Part shown: one piece after another, positions 43,411-51,174 of the stretch | Layout of the letters: each line of letters opens with the position of its first letter | Numbering within the stretch: position 1 is the first letter of the stretch | Made by a program: the position numbers and the translations under genes | Origin: Caldilineaceae bacterium SB0661_bin_32 | GTDB taxonomy: Bacteria; Chloroflexota; Anaerolineae; Caldilineales; Caldilineaceae | NCBI GenBank assembly: GCA_009841235.1 | Contig: VXMH01000024.1 | Span: forward strand, 1 to 64,000 | Length of the DNA stretch: 64,000 nucleotides | Direction: 5' to 3' | The notes under the pieces: model-generated | The model's database searches: none | What the model was told of the DNA's origin: nothing | What the model saw: only the letters and a program-made list of their open reading frames with translations

Positions 43411-44025
43411 GTGCACGATAACGTCAAGCGCGCAGTTACTACCTATCCAATCAACGACCTCCTCGCCAGCCGTTGGAGCCCCAGGGCCTTCGCCGATCGC
43501 GCCATCCCCACCGATGTCCTGGGCAGTCTCTTTGAAGCCGCCCGCTGGGCGCCTTCCTCCCGCAACCTCCAACCTTGGCACTTCGTCATCGGCGAACGCC
43601 ATCGCGATCCTGATGGTTTTGCCCGCATTCTCAGCACGCTGGTGGGGGCGAATAAGTCCTGGGGAAAGAACGCCTCGGTTCTGCTGATCGCCGTGACCGA
43701 GCCGGAACCCGAAAACGTCAAGGGCGGCAACACCTACGCCTACTACGACGTCGGCCAGGCCATGGCCCACTTTTCGATCCAGGCAATGTCCTGCGGACTC
43801 TATATTCATCAGATGGGCGGCTTTCGCCGGGATAAGGCACGCGAACTCCTGGAAATACCCGATCAGTATGAGCCGGTCGTCTCAGCAGCCATCGGCTACC
43901 TGGCCGACCCTTCCATACTGTCGGATACGATGCGGGAGCGCGAACTGGCCCCCCGCAGCCGCCATCCTCTTTCCGAACAGGTCTACAGCGCCAAGTGGGG
44001 CCAATCGCATCCGGACTATGTGTGA
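43411..44025 (+). CDS. Nitroreductase-family flavoprotein
   Basis: 204 aa NADPH/FMN oxidoreductase. SRWSPRAFADRAIP and ARWAPSSRNLQPWHFVIG give the FMN-phosphate Arg and Ser and the conserved Pro-Trp. GQAMAHFSIQAMSCGLYIHQ is the dimer/FMN helix, and EPVVSAAIGYLAD the central strand. The start is GTG at 43411 with GAGGAG 8 nt upstream. It probably reduces nitro compounds, quinones or enals; the exact substrate is unclear. Located 24 nt after the transporter-isomerase fusion and probably in the same transcript. Confidence 0.88.
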   Translation: MHDNVKRAVTTYPINDLLASRWSPRAFADRAIPTDVLGSLFEAARWAPSSRNLQPWHFVIGERHRDPDGFARILSTLVGANKSWGKNASVLLIAVTEPEPENVKGGNTYAYYDVGQAMAHFSIQAMSCGLYIHQMGGFRRDKARELLEIPDQYEPVVSAAIGYLADPSILSDTMRERELAPRSRHPLSEQVYSAKWGQSHPDYV

Positions 44026-44196
44026 CCTGGTCATCAGGCACGGGCAGCTCATCACGCCCGTCGCCCGCCTCTCGTCTGACCTCGCTCAGACCGAACGAAA
44101 GTTGATGGAGAGCGGCGCAAAAGAGAGCCGCCCATTCCGAACAGCTACGCCCTGACATTCCCGGTCCGTCCCATCCAGAAAGAGATCAGAACCCAA

Positions 44197-44811
44197 ATGC
44201 CAATTCTTAGCCAGGACACGCTGAACGAAGGCCTGCAGTTCCTGTCAACACAGGACGCCGACCTGGCAAGGGTCCTTGACCAACATGGCCCGCCGAAACT
44301 GCGTCAACAGCCCCAGGGCTTCTCTACAATACTGAAAATCATCATTGGCCAGCAGGTCTCCCGCTCCTCAGCCGACTCCACTTACCGGCGCCTTTGCGAC
44401 GCCATCGGCCCGCCCGATCCCGCGAATTTCCTGGCCCTCGACGACGACGCACTCCGGTCCGTCGGCTTCAGCCGCCAGAAGAGCCGCTACGGCCGCGAAC
44501 TCGCGTCAGCGCTCATCGAGGGTCGGCTTGATCTCGACCTCCTGGCCGGGTGCGACGACGACGCGGTGCGTACTGCCCTCACCGCCCTCCCGGGAATCGG
44601 CGCCTGGAGCGCCGAAATCTATCTTCTGTTCGCCCTGCGCCGCGCCGATGCCTGGCCCGCCAGCGATCTGGGCGTAATCGTCGGCGCGCAGAAGGTGAAG
44701 AATCTGGATGCCCGGCCCACCCGGCAGGAGCTGGACGCAATGGCCGGGCCCTGGCGGCCTTGGCGCGGTCTTGCCACCTTCATCCTGTGGCACGGTTACC
44801 AGGTGCTCTGA
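44197..44811 (+). CDS. DNA-3-methyladenine glycosylase II-like (HhH-GPD)
   Basis: 204 aa base-excision repair glycosylase of the AlkA/HhH-GPD type. ILKIIIGQQVSRSSADSTY is the conserved helix with Gln-Gln, LDDDALRSVGFSRQKSRYGR follows, and LPGIGAWSAEIYLLFALRRA is the helix-hairpin-helix with the Gly-rich turn. The catalytic Asp is in WPASDLGV. It lacks the N-terminal domain of E. coli AlkA, as in many short bacterial homologues. No Fe-S Cys cluster, so it is not an endonuclease III. It lies 171 nt downstream of the nitroreductase gene. Confidence 0.9.
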   Translation: MPILSQDTLNEGLQFLSTQDADLARVLDQHGPPKLRQQPQGFSTILKIIIGQQVSRSSADSTYRRLCDAIGPPDPANFLALDDDALRSVGFSRQKSRYGRELASALIEGRLDLDLLAGCDDDAVRTALTALPGIGAWSAEIYLLFALRRADAWPASDLGVIVGAQKVKNLDARPTRQELDAMAGPWRPWRGLATFILWHGYQVL

Positions 44812-45195
44812 GCAGGCTTTTGGGACCCTTGTCTCCTCTTCCCATTGAAGGCCGCTTCTGACCGCTGTAACGGTTCTCTCACCGTCACCTCAACGTTTCA
44901 CCCCTCAGTCCGCCTTCCATATTTCTGCTCCTCAGGAGCACGGGCGCGACCTCGCGGGGAGCTGTTCGAACGTCCCCAAACCGGTTCCTCGGCAAGCAAA
45001 AAAATATCCCAAATGTGTGCGTAGACGGATCGTAGGCAAATCACACAGGAATCATCAAGATCGTATAAAATCCCCCTCTCACGTTCGAAATTCCCCCGTT
45101 TTGCGCCAAAAATACCCTGCCCACCAGAGTATATAATTTCCGGTTCAGCCGCCAATTGGTCTGATCTTTCTGTCTCGACAGACCGGAAAATCGCA

Positions 45196-45224
45196 TTGAA
45201 AACCGGCCCAATTGGTGTTAAGAT
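45196..45224 (+). promoter_or_regulatory. Near-consensus carD promoter
   Basis: TTGAAA (45196-45201), 17-nt spacer, TAAGAT (45219-45224). The start would be near 45231, leaving about 320 nt of untranslated leader before carD. Confidence 0.7.
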
Positions 45225-45324
45225 TTGAAGTCCTGAATTCCCCTGTTTCGGGAATGACACGGCCCGGCTGAAGTCCTCTTTGCCGGTCCACCGCCGGGGT
45301 CGAAAACGGCCCGTCAAAGCAGGG

Positions 45325-45395
45325 GGCGGCAGGTCAACTCTCTGCCGCCAAGCGGATTGTCGCAGTTCAGGTTTCCTGAACTGAGAGCGGCAATC
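45325..45395 (+). promoter_or_regulatory. Structured 5' leader of carD (two adjacent hairpins)
   Basis: Hairpin 1: GGCGGCAG (45325-45332) with CTGCCGCC (45342-45349). Hairpin 2: GATTGTCGC (45355-45363) with GCGGCAATC (45387-45395, one G-U pair), extended inwards by AGTTCAGG (45364-45371) with CCTGAACT (45375-45382), a TTT loop and a GAGA bulge. GCCGC at 45344-45348 could instead pair with GCGGC at 45387-45391, so the hairpins can be mutually exclusive. No T-run follows. Confidence 0.55.
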
Positions 45396-45550
45396 GACCA
45401 AGTTACTCAATCGCATTTGCCTCAGAAACCGCAATGGCGCTGTTTACGGGCAGTATCAACGTAGCTTCGCCACCTCGCATGGGGCCAGGTTGGCGAAGCA
45501 TCTTCACATCAGGTGCCACAGTCAACTTCCAGATGAACGGAGAGGATAAG

Positions 45551-46150
45551 ATGGGCTTTGACATTGGGCAAAATGTAATTCACCCGTCCCACGGAGCTGG
45601 CACAATCGTCGCATTCAAGGAAAAGGAACTGGTCAAGGGTTTCCAGCGCTACTACGTAATCGAGTTCATCCACAACCGTCTCACCGTACACGTGCCGGCG
45701 CCCCGCATCGAACAGATCGGCGTGCGCCCCGTTATGCCCGACGCCGGCATTAACGGCGTCTTCATGACTCTGGAGTCACATCCACTCGATCTGCCCGATG
45801 AGTTCAGGCTGCGGCGCAACTCCATCGAAAAGCAGATCCACTCGGGCTACCCCAATCAGGTTGCCGCCGCAGTTCGTGACCTGGCCTGGCGGGATTCCTC
45901 CAAGTATCTGACCGAAGCCGACAAGGAAGCCCTGATTGAAGCGCGCGCGTTGCTCATCACAGAGCTGGCCCTTGCTCTCAAGCAGTCCTGGGAACTCACC
46001 GAACTTAGCGTCGACGACGCCGTCGCTCGCGGGATTCGCGACCGCCAGGACGCAGAGGCGCGCGCCCTGGAAGAAGAAATGGAGCCGGTTTCGACAAACT
46101 GGCCGTTCCCCGTCGCCTTGCCGGCGGAAGTGAGCGGCGCTGCCGACTGA
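45551..46150 (+). CDS. carD: CarD/CdnL-family RNA-polymerase-binding regulator
   Basis: About 199 aa transcription regulator that binds the RNA polymerase beta subunit and stabilises open promoter complexes. FDIGQNVIHPSHGAGTIVAF is the N-terminal Tudor-like (RID) domain shared with TRCF, followed by YYVIEFIHNRLTVHVPAPR. The C-terminal helical DNA-binding part contains AAVRDLAWRDSSKYLTEADK and LLITELALALKQS. GAGAGG lies 5 nt before the ATG at 45551; the in-frame extension back to 45434 has no family similarity and lies inside the leader. The tail after residue 160 is longer than in typical CdnL. Confidence 0.9.
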   Translation: MGFDIGQNVIHPSHGAGTIVAFKEKELVKGFQRYYVIEFIHNRLTVHVPAPRIEQIGVRPVMPDAGINGVFMTLESHPLDLPDEFRLRRNSIEKQIHSGYPNQVAAAVRDLAWRDSSKYLTEADKEALIEARALLITELALALKQSWELTELSVDDAVARGIRDRQDAEARALEEEMEPVSTNWPFPVALPAEVSGAAD

Positions 46151-46225
46151 GGCCCGTCTGTCCAAACGGCAAGGCGCGCCGACTCAACCTGTCCCCGGCA
46201 GGTTCGCCATCCATAGTAGTCATCC

Positions 46226-46255
46226 GCAGTCCGGGAGCGCAAGCGCCCGGACTGC
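46226..46255. terminator. Strong hairpin downstream of carD
   Basis: GCAGTCCGGG (46226-46235) pairs perfectly with CCCGGACTGC (46246-46255) around AGCGCAAGCG. No T-run follows, so it may be a palindromic repeat or a 3'-end stabiliser rather than a classic terminator. Confidence 0.45.
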
Positions 46256-46325
46256 TGCGCGCCAGAATCGAGAATCCTTGCAATCCATCGAAGCCGGTGC
46301 AAAGGCAAGGTGAGGGAGGCAGACC

Positions 46326-47138
46326 ATGCGCGTCCAGATCATGACCGACATGGAGGGCGTAAGCGGAATTATTGCCTGGGACCAGGTAAACGGCGGCAAG
46401 CCAATGTACGAAGAGGGCCGGCGCCTCTATACGGAGGAGATTAACGCAGCCGTCCGCGGCGCAGCCGCCGCAGGAGCAGCCGAAATCGTCGTCATCGACT
46501 GCCATGGCGCAGGCGGATCCTGGACCTTCAACTCGCTCGTCCCCGAACGCCTCGATCCCCGCTGCGAATGGGTCGCCGGCCACACCTGGAGCCGCTACAC
46601 CGAAACAGTTGAGGCCGGCTGCGATGCAGTACTCCTCGTCGGCATGCACGCCAGGGCCGGGACCGCCGACGGCGTCCTCAGCCACACGATCTCAACCGTG
46701 CTCTGGCGTCATCTCTGGTTCAACGGCCAGGCCGTGGGCGAGGTAGGTGTCAACGCCGCCGCCTGCGGCTATTTCAACGCTCCCGTCCTCCTCGTCACCG
46801 GCGACGAGGCGGTCTGCCGCGAATCCACCGAGCTCCTCGGGCCAGGACTGACCACCGTCGCAGTTAAGAAGGGACTTTCGCGCTACGCCGCCCGCCATAT
46901 ACCGCCCGCGCGCGCCCGTCAGATGATCGAAGACGGCGCCCGCCTGGCCCTGTCGGACCTGAGCGCCGTGCCCCCATATCGATTGAGCAGTCCCACCACC
47001 ATCACTTTCGAAGTCGGCAGCCCCGAACACCTGGATACCTTCCGTGACCGTCCCGGCGTAACCCTGGAGCCTCCGTACACCGTCCGCAGCGTCGGCGACG
47101 ACTGGATGGCCGCCTGGAATCAGATCTGGCACTGGTGA
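46326..47138 (+). CDS. M55-family D-aminopeptidase (DppA-like)
   Basis: 270 aa zinc aminopeptidase of family M55, which releases N-terminal D-amino acids in peptidoglycan peptide turnover. Asp8 and Glu10 in MTDMEGVSG, His60 in VIDCHGAGG, and His108 in LLVGMHARAG supply the metal ligands, at nearly the same positions as in DppA. GEVGVNAAACGYFNAPVLLV carries the conserved Glu. No signal peptide, so cytosolic. TGA is followed by one base and then the ATG of the RmlD-like gene: a tight operon. Confidence 0.9.
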   Translation: MRVQIMTDMEGVSGIIAWDQVNGGKPMYEEGRRLYTEEINAAVRGAAAAGAAEIVVIDCHGAGGSWTFNSLVPERLDPRCEWVAGHTWSRYTETVEAGCDAVLLVGMHARAGTADGVLSHTISTVLWRHLWFNGQAVGEVGVNAAACGYFNAPVLLVTGDEAVCRESTELLGPGLTTVAVKKGLSRYAARHIPPARARQMIEDGARLALSDLSAVPPYRLSSPTTITFEVGSPEHLDTFRDRPGVTLEPPYTVRSVGDDWMAAWNQIWHW

Positions 47139-47139
47139 C

Positions 47140-48144
47140 ATGCCGCCCAAACTCCTTATCACCGGCGCAACCGGACACCTCGGCTCCCACATACTGCGCG
47201 CTGCGCAGGAAAACTGGCACGTGGTCGGTACCTACCACAGGACGACCCGCCGCCAAGCCCAGTATTTCTTCGGCCACATCGACCACGGCCGCATCGATCT
47301 CGGCGACTACGGCGAGACCAGGGCCATGATCGCCGACGTCGACCCCGCCGCCGTCATCCATACCGCCGCCATCACCGATCTCGACTACTGCGAAAAATAT
47401 CCCGACGACTCCCAGCGAATCAACCTCAACGCCGCCATCGATCTGGCCGCCCTCTGCGGCGACCGTGACATCCCCTTCCTCTTCACCTCCACCGACCTTG
47501 TCTTCGACGGAGCCGGCGCCCCCTACACCGAGGATGACCCGCCCACGCCAATCAACGTCTTCGGAGAACACAGAGCCCTGGCCGAGGAAGGAATACTGGC
47601 TGCATACGCCGATGCCGTCATCGCCCGCCTCCCGCTCCTCATCGGCTACGGCAGCCTGGGGCGAGAGAGCTTCTTCCAAAGACTGGTCTCGGCATTTCGC
47701 GGGGGCCAGGAGGTCACGCTCTTTGGCGACGCCATCCGCACGCCGGTAAGCACAGAAGCCGCCGCCCGGGGCCTCCTGCAAATCGCCGGAAGCGGATTCG
47801 AAGATGATGTCAATATATCGGAAATTGACCGTACAGTCGGTCGCCTTCACCTCGGCGGGCGCGACGAGGTCAGTCTCTACGAGCTGGGTCTGTTCACGCT
47901 CCGCATCCTCGGGCTGAACGAGAAGTTGGCCGTTCCGATAAGCGTCCTGGATTCCTACACCGGTTCTCTCCAAACACCCTTCCTGGCCGCACGCTCCGCC
48001 AACGTGGCCCTCGACAGCTCTCGCGCCTACGAACTGGGCTACGACCCGCCCATGCTGCGCTCGCAGCTCGAACTTCTGCTGCCTGCCGCGTGGCGCGCGC
48101 CCGCCCATGACATTGACGAATCCGGCGACACCACTGAAGACTGA
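47140..48144 (+). CDS. RmlD-like NAD(P)-dependent sugar reductase, catalytic Tyr/Lys replaced
   Basis: 334 aa extended SDR. LLITGATGHLGSHIL is the cofactor motif, AVIHTAAITDLDYCE and FLFTSTDLVFDGAGAPYTED are the RmlD/NAD-epimerase signatures with catalytic Thr/Ser. The active-site pair expected as Y-G-x-x-K reads F141-G-E-H-R145, so both the Tyr and the Lys are substituted. It may be catalytically altered, or a non-enzymatic NAD(P)-binding protein. Many MAT2B-like regulatory proteins also belong to this fold. It is one base downstream of the M55 peptidase gene. Confidence 0.83.
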   Translation: MPPKLLITGATGHLGSHILRAAQENWHVVGTYHRTTRRQAQYFFGHIDHGRIDLGDYGETRAMIADVDPAAVIHTAAITDLDYCEKYPDDSQRINLNAAIDLAALCGDRDIPFLFTSTDLVFDGAGAPYTEDDPPTPINVFGEHRALAEEGILAAYADAVIARLPLLIGYGSLGRESFFQRLVSAFRGGQEVTLFGDAIRTPVSTEAAARGLLQIAGSGFEDDVNISEIDRTVGRLHLGGRDEVSLYELGLFTLRILGLNEKLAVPISVLDSYTGSLQTPFLAARSANVALDSSRAYELGYDPPMLRSQLELLLPAAWRAPAHDIDESGDTTED

Positions 48145-48225
48145 GCGAATTCCAGTGCGAACTCATCTGATTCACCGCACTAAGAATTCTCCTCCGTACG
48201 GCGGCATCGAAGCCGGAGGACCCTG

Positions 48226-48501
48226 ATGGTCGCCGTAAACACGCTTCTCCTCGCCGTTCTGCTAGGTGGCATCGTCGCCTATGTCGTCGCGAGAATTGCA
48301 CTCGCAATTCTGAACACCCAAGACGGGATCCCCGTGCAGTTGAGGCTGGTCCTTGCATTTATTATGTTCGCTCTCGGTGAGGGCCTGAGCTTCCTGTTCA
48401 CTGATGGCGGGGATTTCGCAGTCACGGTCGCGTACACTGTCGGATTCATGGCTGTCATCTTTTCCTATGACAAAGTTTTCAACGGTCGGGACAAAAGCTA
48501 G
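48226..48501 (+). CDS. Small membrane protein, unknown function
   Basis: 91 aa with about three hydrophobic segments: residues 5-27 (LLLAVLLGGIVAYVVARIAL), around 40-58 (LRLVLAFIMFALGEGLSFLF) and 65-82 (AVTVAYTVGFMAVIF). A short charged tail KVFNGRDKS ends it. GGAGG lies before the ATG, so expression looks real. No family recognised. It lies alone between the RmlD-like and PhyH genes. Confidence 0.6.
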   Translation: MVAVNTLLLAVLLGGIVAYVVARIALAILNTQDGIPVQLRLVLAFIMFALGEGLSFLFTDGGDFAVTVAYTVGFMAVIFSYDKVFNGRDKS

Positions 48502-48705
48502 AAGATTTGACTATCCTCGCTCCTCCCAACCTTGCACAAACCCGAAAATCAGGTAGAATTGGCACGAACTTTCAGTTCGACAACTGTCCCTTTGCTCCAA
48601 CCCCCTGGACCGACCGGGCTACATGGAATACTGAGAATCGAATTCCGGCGTACAGAAATCGATCCCCTTTTCTCTAAAACACATCAATACACGAGAGCGC
48701 TGCAC

Positions 48706-49533
48706 ATGCTGACAACCGAACAGAAACGCCAATTTGATAACCAGGGCTTTCTCAATGTTCCCGGTCTCTTCTCCAACGAAGAGGTCCGGACCTTCCGCGG
48801 CCACTTCATGGACTTGAGAGCGGCCGGCGCCTACCCCGGCGACTCCGCCGGCGTCGACAACGACAGCAACGATCCCCTTAAGAAATATCCCCGCATGATC
48901 CACATGCACCGCTGGGATCAGCTCAGTTGGAACTGGATGCTGGACAGCCGCCTGCGCGCCTGCATGACCGGCATGCTCGGCCGCGAGCCCTTCGCCGTGC
49001 AGACCATGCTCTACTTCAAGCCCCCCGGCGCACGCGGCCAGGCCCTGCACCAGGACCAGCACTACCTGCGCGTCCAGCCCGGCACCTGCATCGCCGCCTG
49101 GCTCGCTCTCGACGACTGCGACGAAGAAAACGGCTGCCTCCGCATGGTCCCCGACAGCCACGCCTGGCCCCTCCTCTGTACCGCCGAAGCCGACACCACC
49201 CAGAGCTTCACCGACGTCACCGTCGACCTGCCCGAAGACGTGGACGCCCAGCCGGTCATTATGAAGGCCGGCGACGTCGTCTTCTTCAATGGCCAGGTCG
49301 TGCACGGCAGCTTCCCCAACACCAGCGACGACCGCTTCCGCCGCGCCCTGATCGGCCATTACATCGCAGGGGAAGCCCGCCAGGTCGCCAGGTACTACCA
49401 CCCCATCTTCCGCATGGACGGGACTGAGGTCGATCTGGGCATCAGCGAGGGCGGAGACCTGTGCGGGCGCTGGGTCGATGTTGACGGCAAGCCCGAAATA
49501 GAAATGCAGCCAAGCGAACAGCTGGCGTGGTGA
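48706..49533 (+). CDS. Phytanoyl-CoA dioxygenase (PhyH)-family Fe(II)/2-oxoglutarate oxygenase
   Basis: About 275 aa. H115-x-D117 in ALHQDQHYLR and the distal His in GQVVHGSFPN are the Fe(II) ligands, with Arg residues in DDRFRRALIGHY for 2-oxoglutarate. LTTEQKRQFDNQGFLNVPGL is the typical N-terminus. ATG 48706 opens this motif; the in-frame extension to 48532 is dismissed. The substrate is unknown; the family includes hydroxylases and halogenases as well as phytanoyl-CoA hydroxylase. Its place directly ahead of a sulfatase and sugar ABC genes suggests a role in breaking down an externally derived compound. Confidence 0.87.
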   Translation: MLTTEQKRQFDNQGFLNVPGLFSNEEVRTFRGHFMDLRAAGAYPGDSAGVDNDSNDPLKKYPRMIHMHRWDQLSWNWMLDSRLRACMTGMLGREPFAVQTMLYFKPPGARGQALHQDQHYLRVQPGTCIAAWLALDDCDEENGCLRMVPDSHAWPLLCTAEADTTQSFTDVTVDLPEDVDAQPVIMKAGDVVFFNGQVVHGSFPNTSDDRFRRALIGHYIAGEARQVARYYHPIFRMDGTEVDLGISEGGDLCGRWVDVDGKPEIEMQPSEQLAW

Positions 49534-49642
49534 ACGCGTCCGATTTGTCTAATCCGGGACTGGACAACTGAAGAATTGATGCTTGGCCGTCTCTCAAAAT
49601 GCAGGGCGTAATCCCCCCATCCCCCAGTTAGCATGCGTCAAA

Positions 49643-51019
49643 ATGAAGAGACCGAACATTCTGCTGATAATGAGCGATGAGCACGCCCCCGCCGTTACCG
49701 GCTGCTACGGCCATCCGCTTGCGCAGACGCCCAACCTCGACCGCCTGGCCGCGGAAGGAACACTCTTCGAAAACGCCTACTGCAACAACCCCATCTGCGT
49801 CCCCTCCCGCATCTCCTTCCTCACCGGCAAATACGCCTCCGACGTAAATGTCTTCGACAACGGCTCCCCCCTGGCCTCCGAAATTCCAACATTCGCTCAC
49901 TACCTGCAGGCCTCCGGCTACGAGACGACCCTTTGTGGGCGCATGCACATGATCGGCCCCGACCGCCTGCACGGTTTCGGACAGCGATTGTTCGACGACA
50001 TGAACGATTGGGTCCGACTCGGAAAGGGTCCCGTGCGCACCCCTGATGCACGTCGCAACAGCAACTCCCACGTCACCGAATGCGGACCCGGGCCGCCCCG
50101 CTGGCTCGATTACGACCGCACCGTCACCGACCTCAGCGAACGCTTCCTGCGCGACAAAGCCGGTAACCCGTCCGACAGGCCCTGGTGCCTCGTCTCCAGC
50201 TTCATGTACCCGCACTTCCCGCTCTACGCACCGCAGGAATACCTCGACCTCTACCCGGCCAACCGCATCGCCCTGCCCGATCTGGGTGATGAGTCGTTCG
50301 AAAGCCAGCACCCTGCCATCCGCCAGCTGCGCTACTTCTTCCACAACGACCAACCCCTGCCCGAGGAGCTCACCCGCGCCGCCCTCGCCAGTTACTTCGC
50401 ACTGGTTACACTGACCGACGAGCACATCGGACGCCTCATAACCATCGTCGATGACTCTCCGCTCCTCGAAAACACTGTCATCATCTATCTCAGCGACCAC
50501 GGCGAGATGGCCGGTCAGCACGGGATCTGGCAGAAACAGTGCTTCTATGAATCGTCGGTCCGCGTCCCGCTCATTGTCAAAGGGCCCCGCCTGGAGGCGG
50601 GCGCGCGCGTAAACGCCAACGTCAGCCTGGTCGACATTATGCCCACGCTGCTGGACCTGGCCGGGACGCCCATACCGGGAGGTCTGCGGGGCCGCAGCCT
50701 CCTCCCCGCGCTGCGCGGAGCCGCGCTCCCGGATGATCTCGTAGTCGCCGAATACCACGCCCAGGGAATGCTCAGCGCAGGCTACATGGCAAAAAAAGGA
50801 AATTTGAAGTACAATTACTATGTCGACCTTCCCCCGCAGCTGTTCGACCTGGCCGCCGACCCCAATGAATTCGTCAATCTGGCAGGCCATTCTGGCTGGG
50901 CCGGCCCCCAGTCAGACCTGCATAGCGAACTGCTTGCCAAGCTGGATCCCGAGGAAGTAGACGGCCGGGCCAAGCGCAACCAGTTGCTTGAAGGAATGGC
51001 AAGGTCCTATGCCGGCTGA
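49643..51019 (+). CDS. Type I sulfatase (choline-sulfatase/arylsulfatase family)
   Basis: About 458 aa, alkaline-phosphatase fold. Asp12 in LLIMSDEH and the later YLSDHGEMAGQHG provide calcium ligands. Cys52 in ICVPSRISFLTGKYAS is the C-x-P-S-R formylglycine site, so an FGE-type activating enzyme is needed elsewhere. SDEHAPAVTGCYGHP resembles choline sulfatase. No signal peptide, so it acts in the cytoplasm on an imported sulfate ester. ATG 49643 starts at the first strand; the longer ORF from 49583 adds a non-conserved segment. A perfect 9-bp inverted repeat (51019-51037) begins at its stop codon. Confidence 0.88.
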   Translation: MKRPNILLIMSDEHAPAVTGCYGHPLAQTPNLDRLAAEGTLFENAYCNNPICVPSRISFLTGKYASDVNVFDNGSPLASEIPTFAHYLQASGYETTLCGRMHMIGPDRLHGFGQRLFDDMNDWVRLGKGPVRTPDARRNSNSHVTECGPGPPRWLDYDRTVTDLSERFLRDKAGNPSDRPWCLVSSFMYPHFPLYAPQEYLDLYPANRIALPDLGDESFESQHPAIRQLRYFFHNDQPLPEELTRAALASYFALVTLTDEHIGRLITIVDDSPLLENTVIIYLSDHGEMAGQHGIWQKQCFYESSVRVPLIVKGPRLEAGARVNANVSLVDIMPTLLDLAGTPIPGGLRGRSLLPALRGAALPDDLVVAEYHAQGMLSAGYMAKKGNLKYNYYVDLPPQLFDLAADPNEFVNLAGHSGWAGPQSDLHSELLAKLDPEEVDGRAKRNQLLEGMARSYAG

Positions 51020-51037
51020 GTCAGCCTCAGGCTGACT
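51019..51037 (+). terminator. Hairpin at the sulfatase stop codon
   Basis: AGTCAGCCT (51019-51027) and AGGCTGACT (51029-51037) are perfectly complementary around a single C. It begins on the last base of the sulfatase stop. No T-run follows; in RNA the loop would open by at least a pair on each side. Confidence 0.35.
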
Positions 51038-51174
51038 TGCTCAAAGGAGGTGGAATACCGAGAATTGTTGGGCCCCGCAGGGCTGTTTTCCCGTGACACT
51101 TTGGTCAAGTTGATTCGTGATCCTTCGTTCATAGTTGGAACGCTGACCACCCGCACACGAAAGGAGAACAAACC

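Larger units (their letters stand above)
44812..45550. other. Long non-coding region upstream of carD
   Basis: About 740 nt without a convincing gene. The first 350 nt include an A/T-richer part with TATAAAA and TATATAAT words. From 45196 it carries a near-consensus promoter and two hairpins on the plus strand leading to carD. A minus-strand ORF at 44898-45434 has no recognisable domain and runs antisense to this leader. Confidence 0.6.

Noticed and set aside
44898-45434. 178-aa minus-strand ORF antisense to the carD leader
   Set aside because: No recognisable domain, no RBS, low-complexity Arg/Gly composition, and it overlaps a good plus-strand promoter and two hairpins.
49628-50890. 420-aa minus-strand ORF opposite the sulfatase
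   Set aside because: Antisense shadow; the plus strand encodes all sulfatase motifs.
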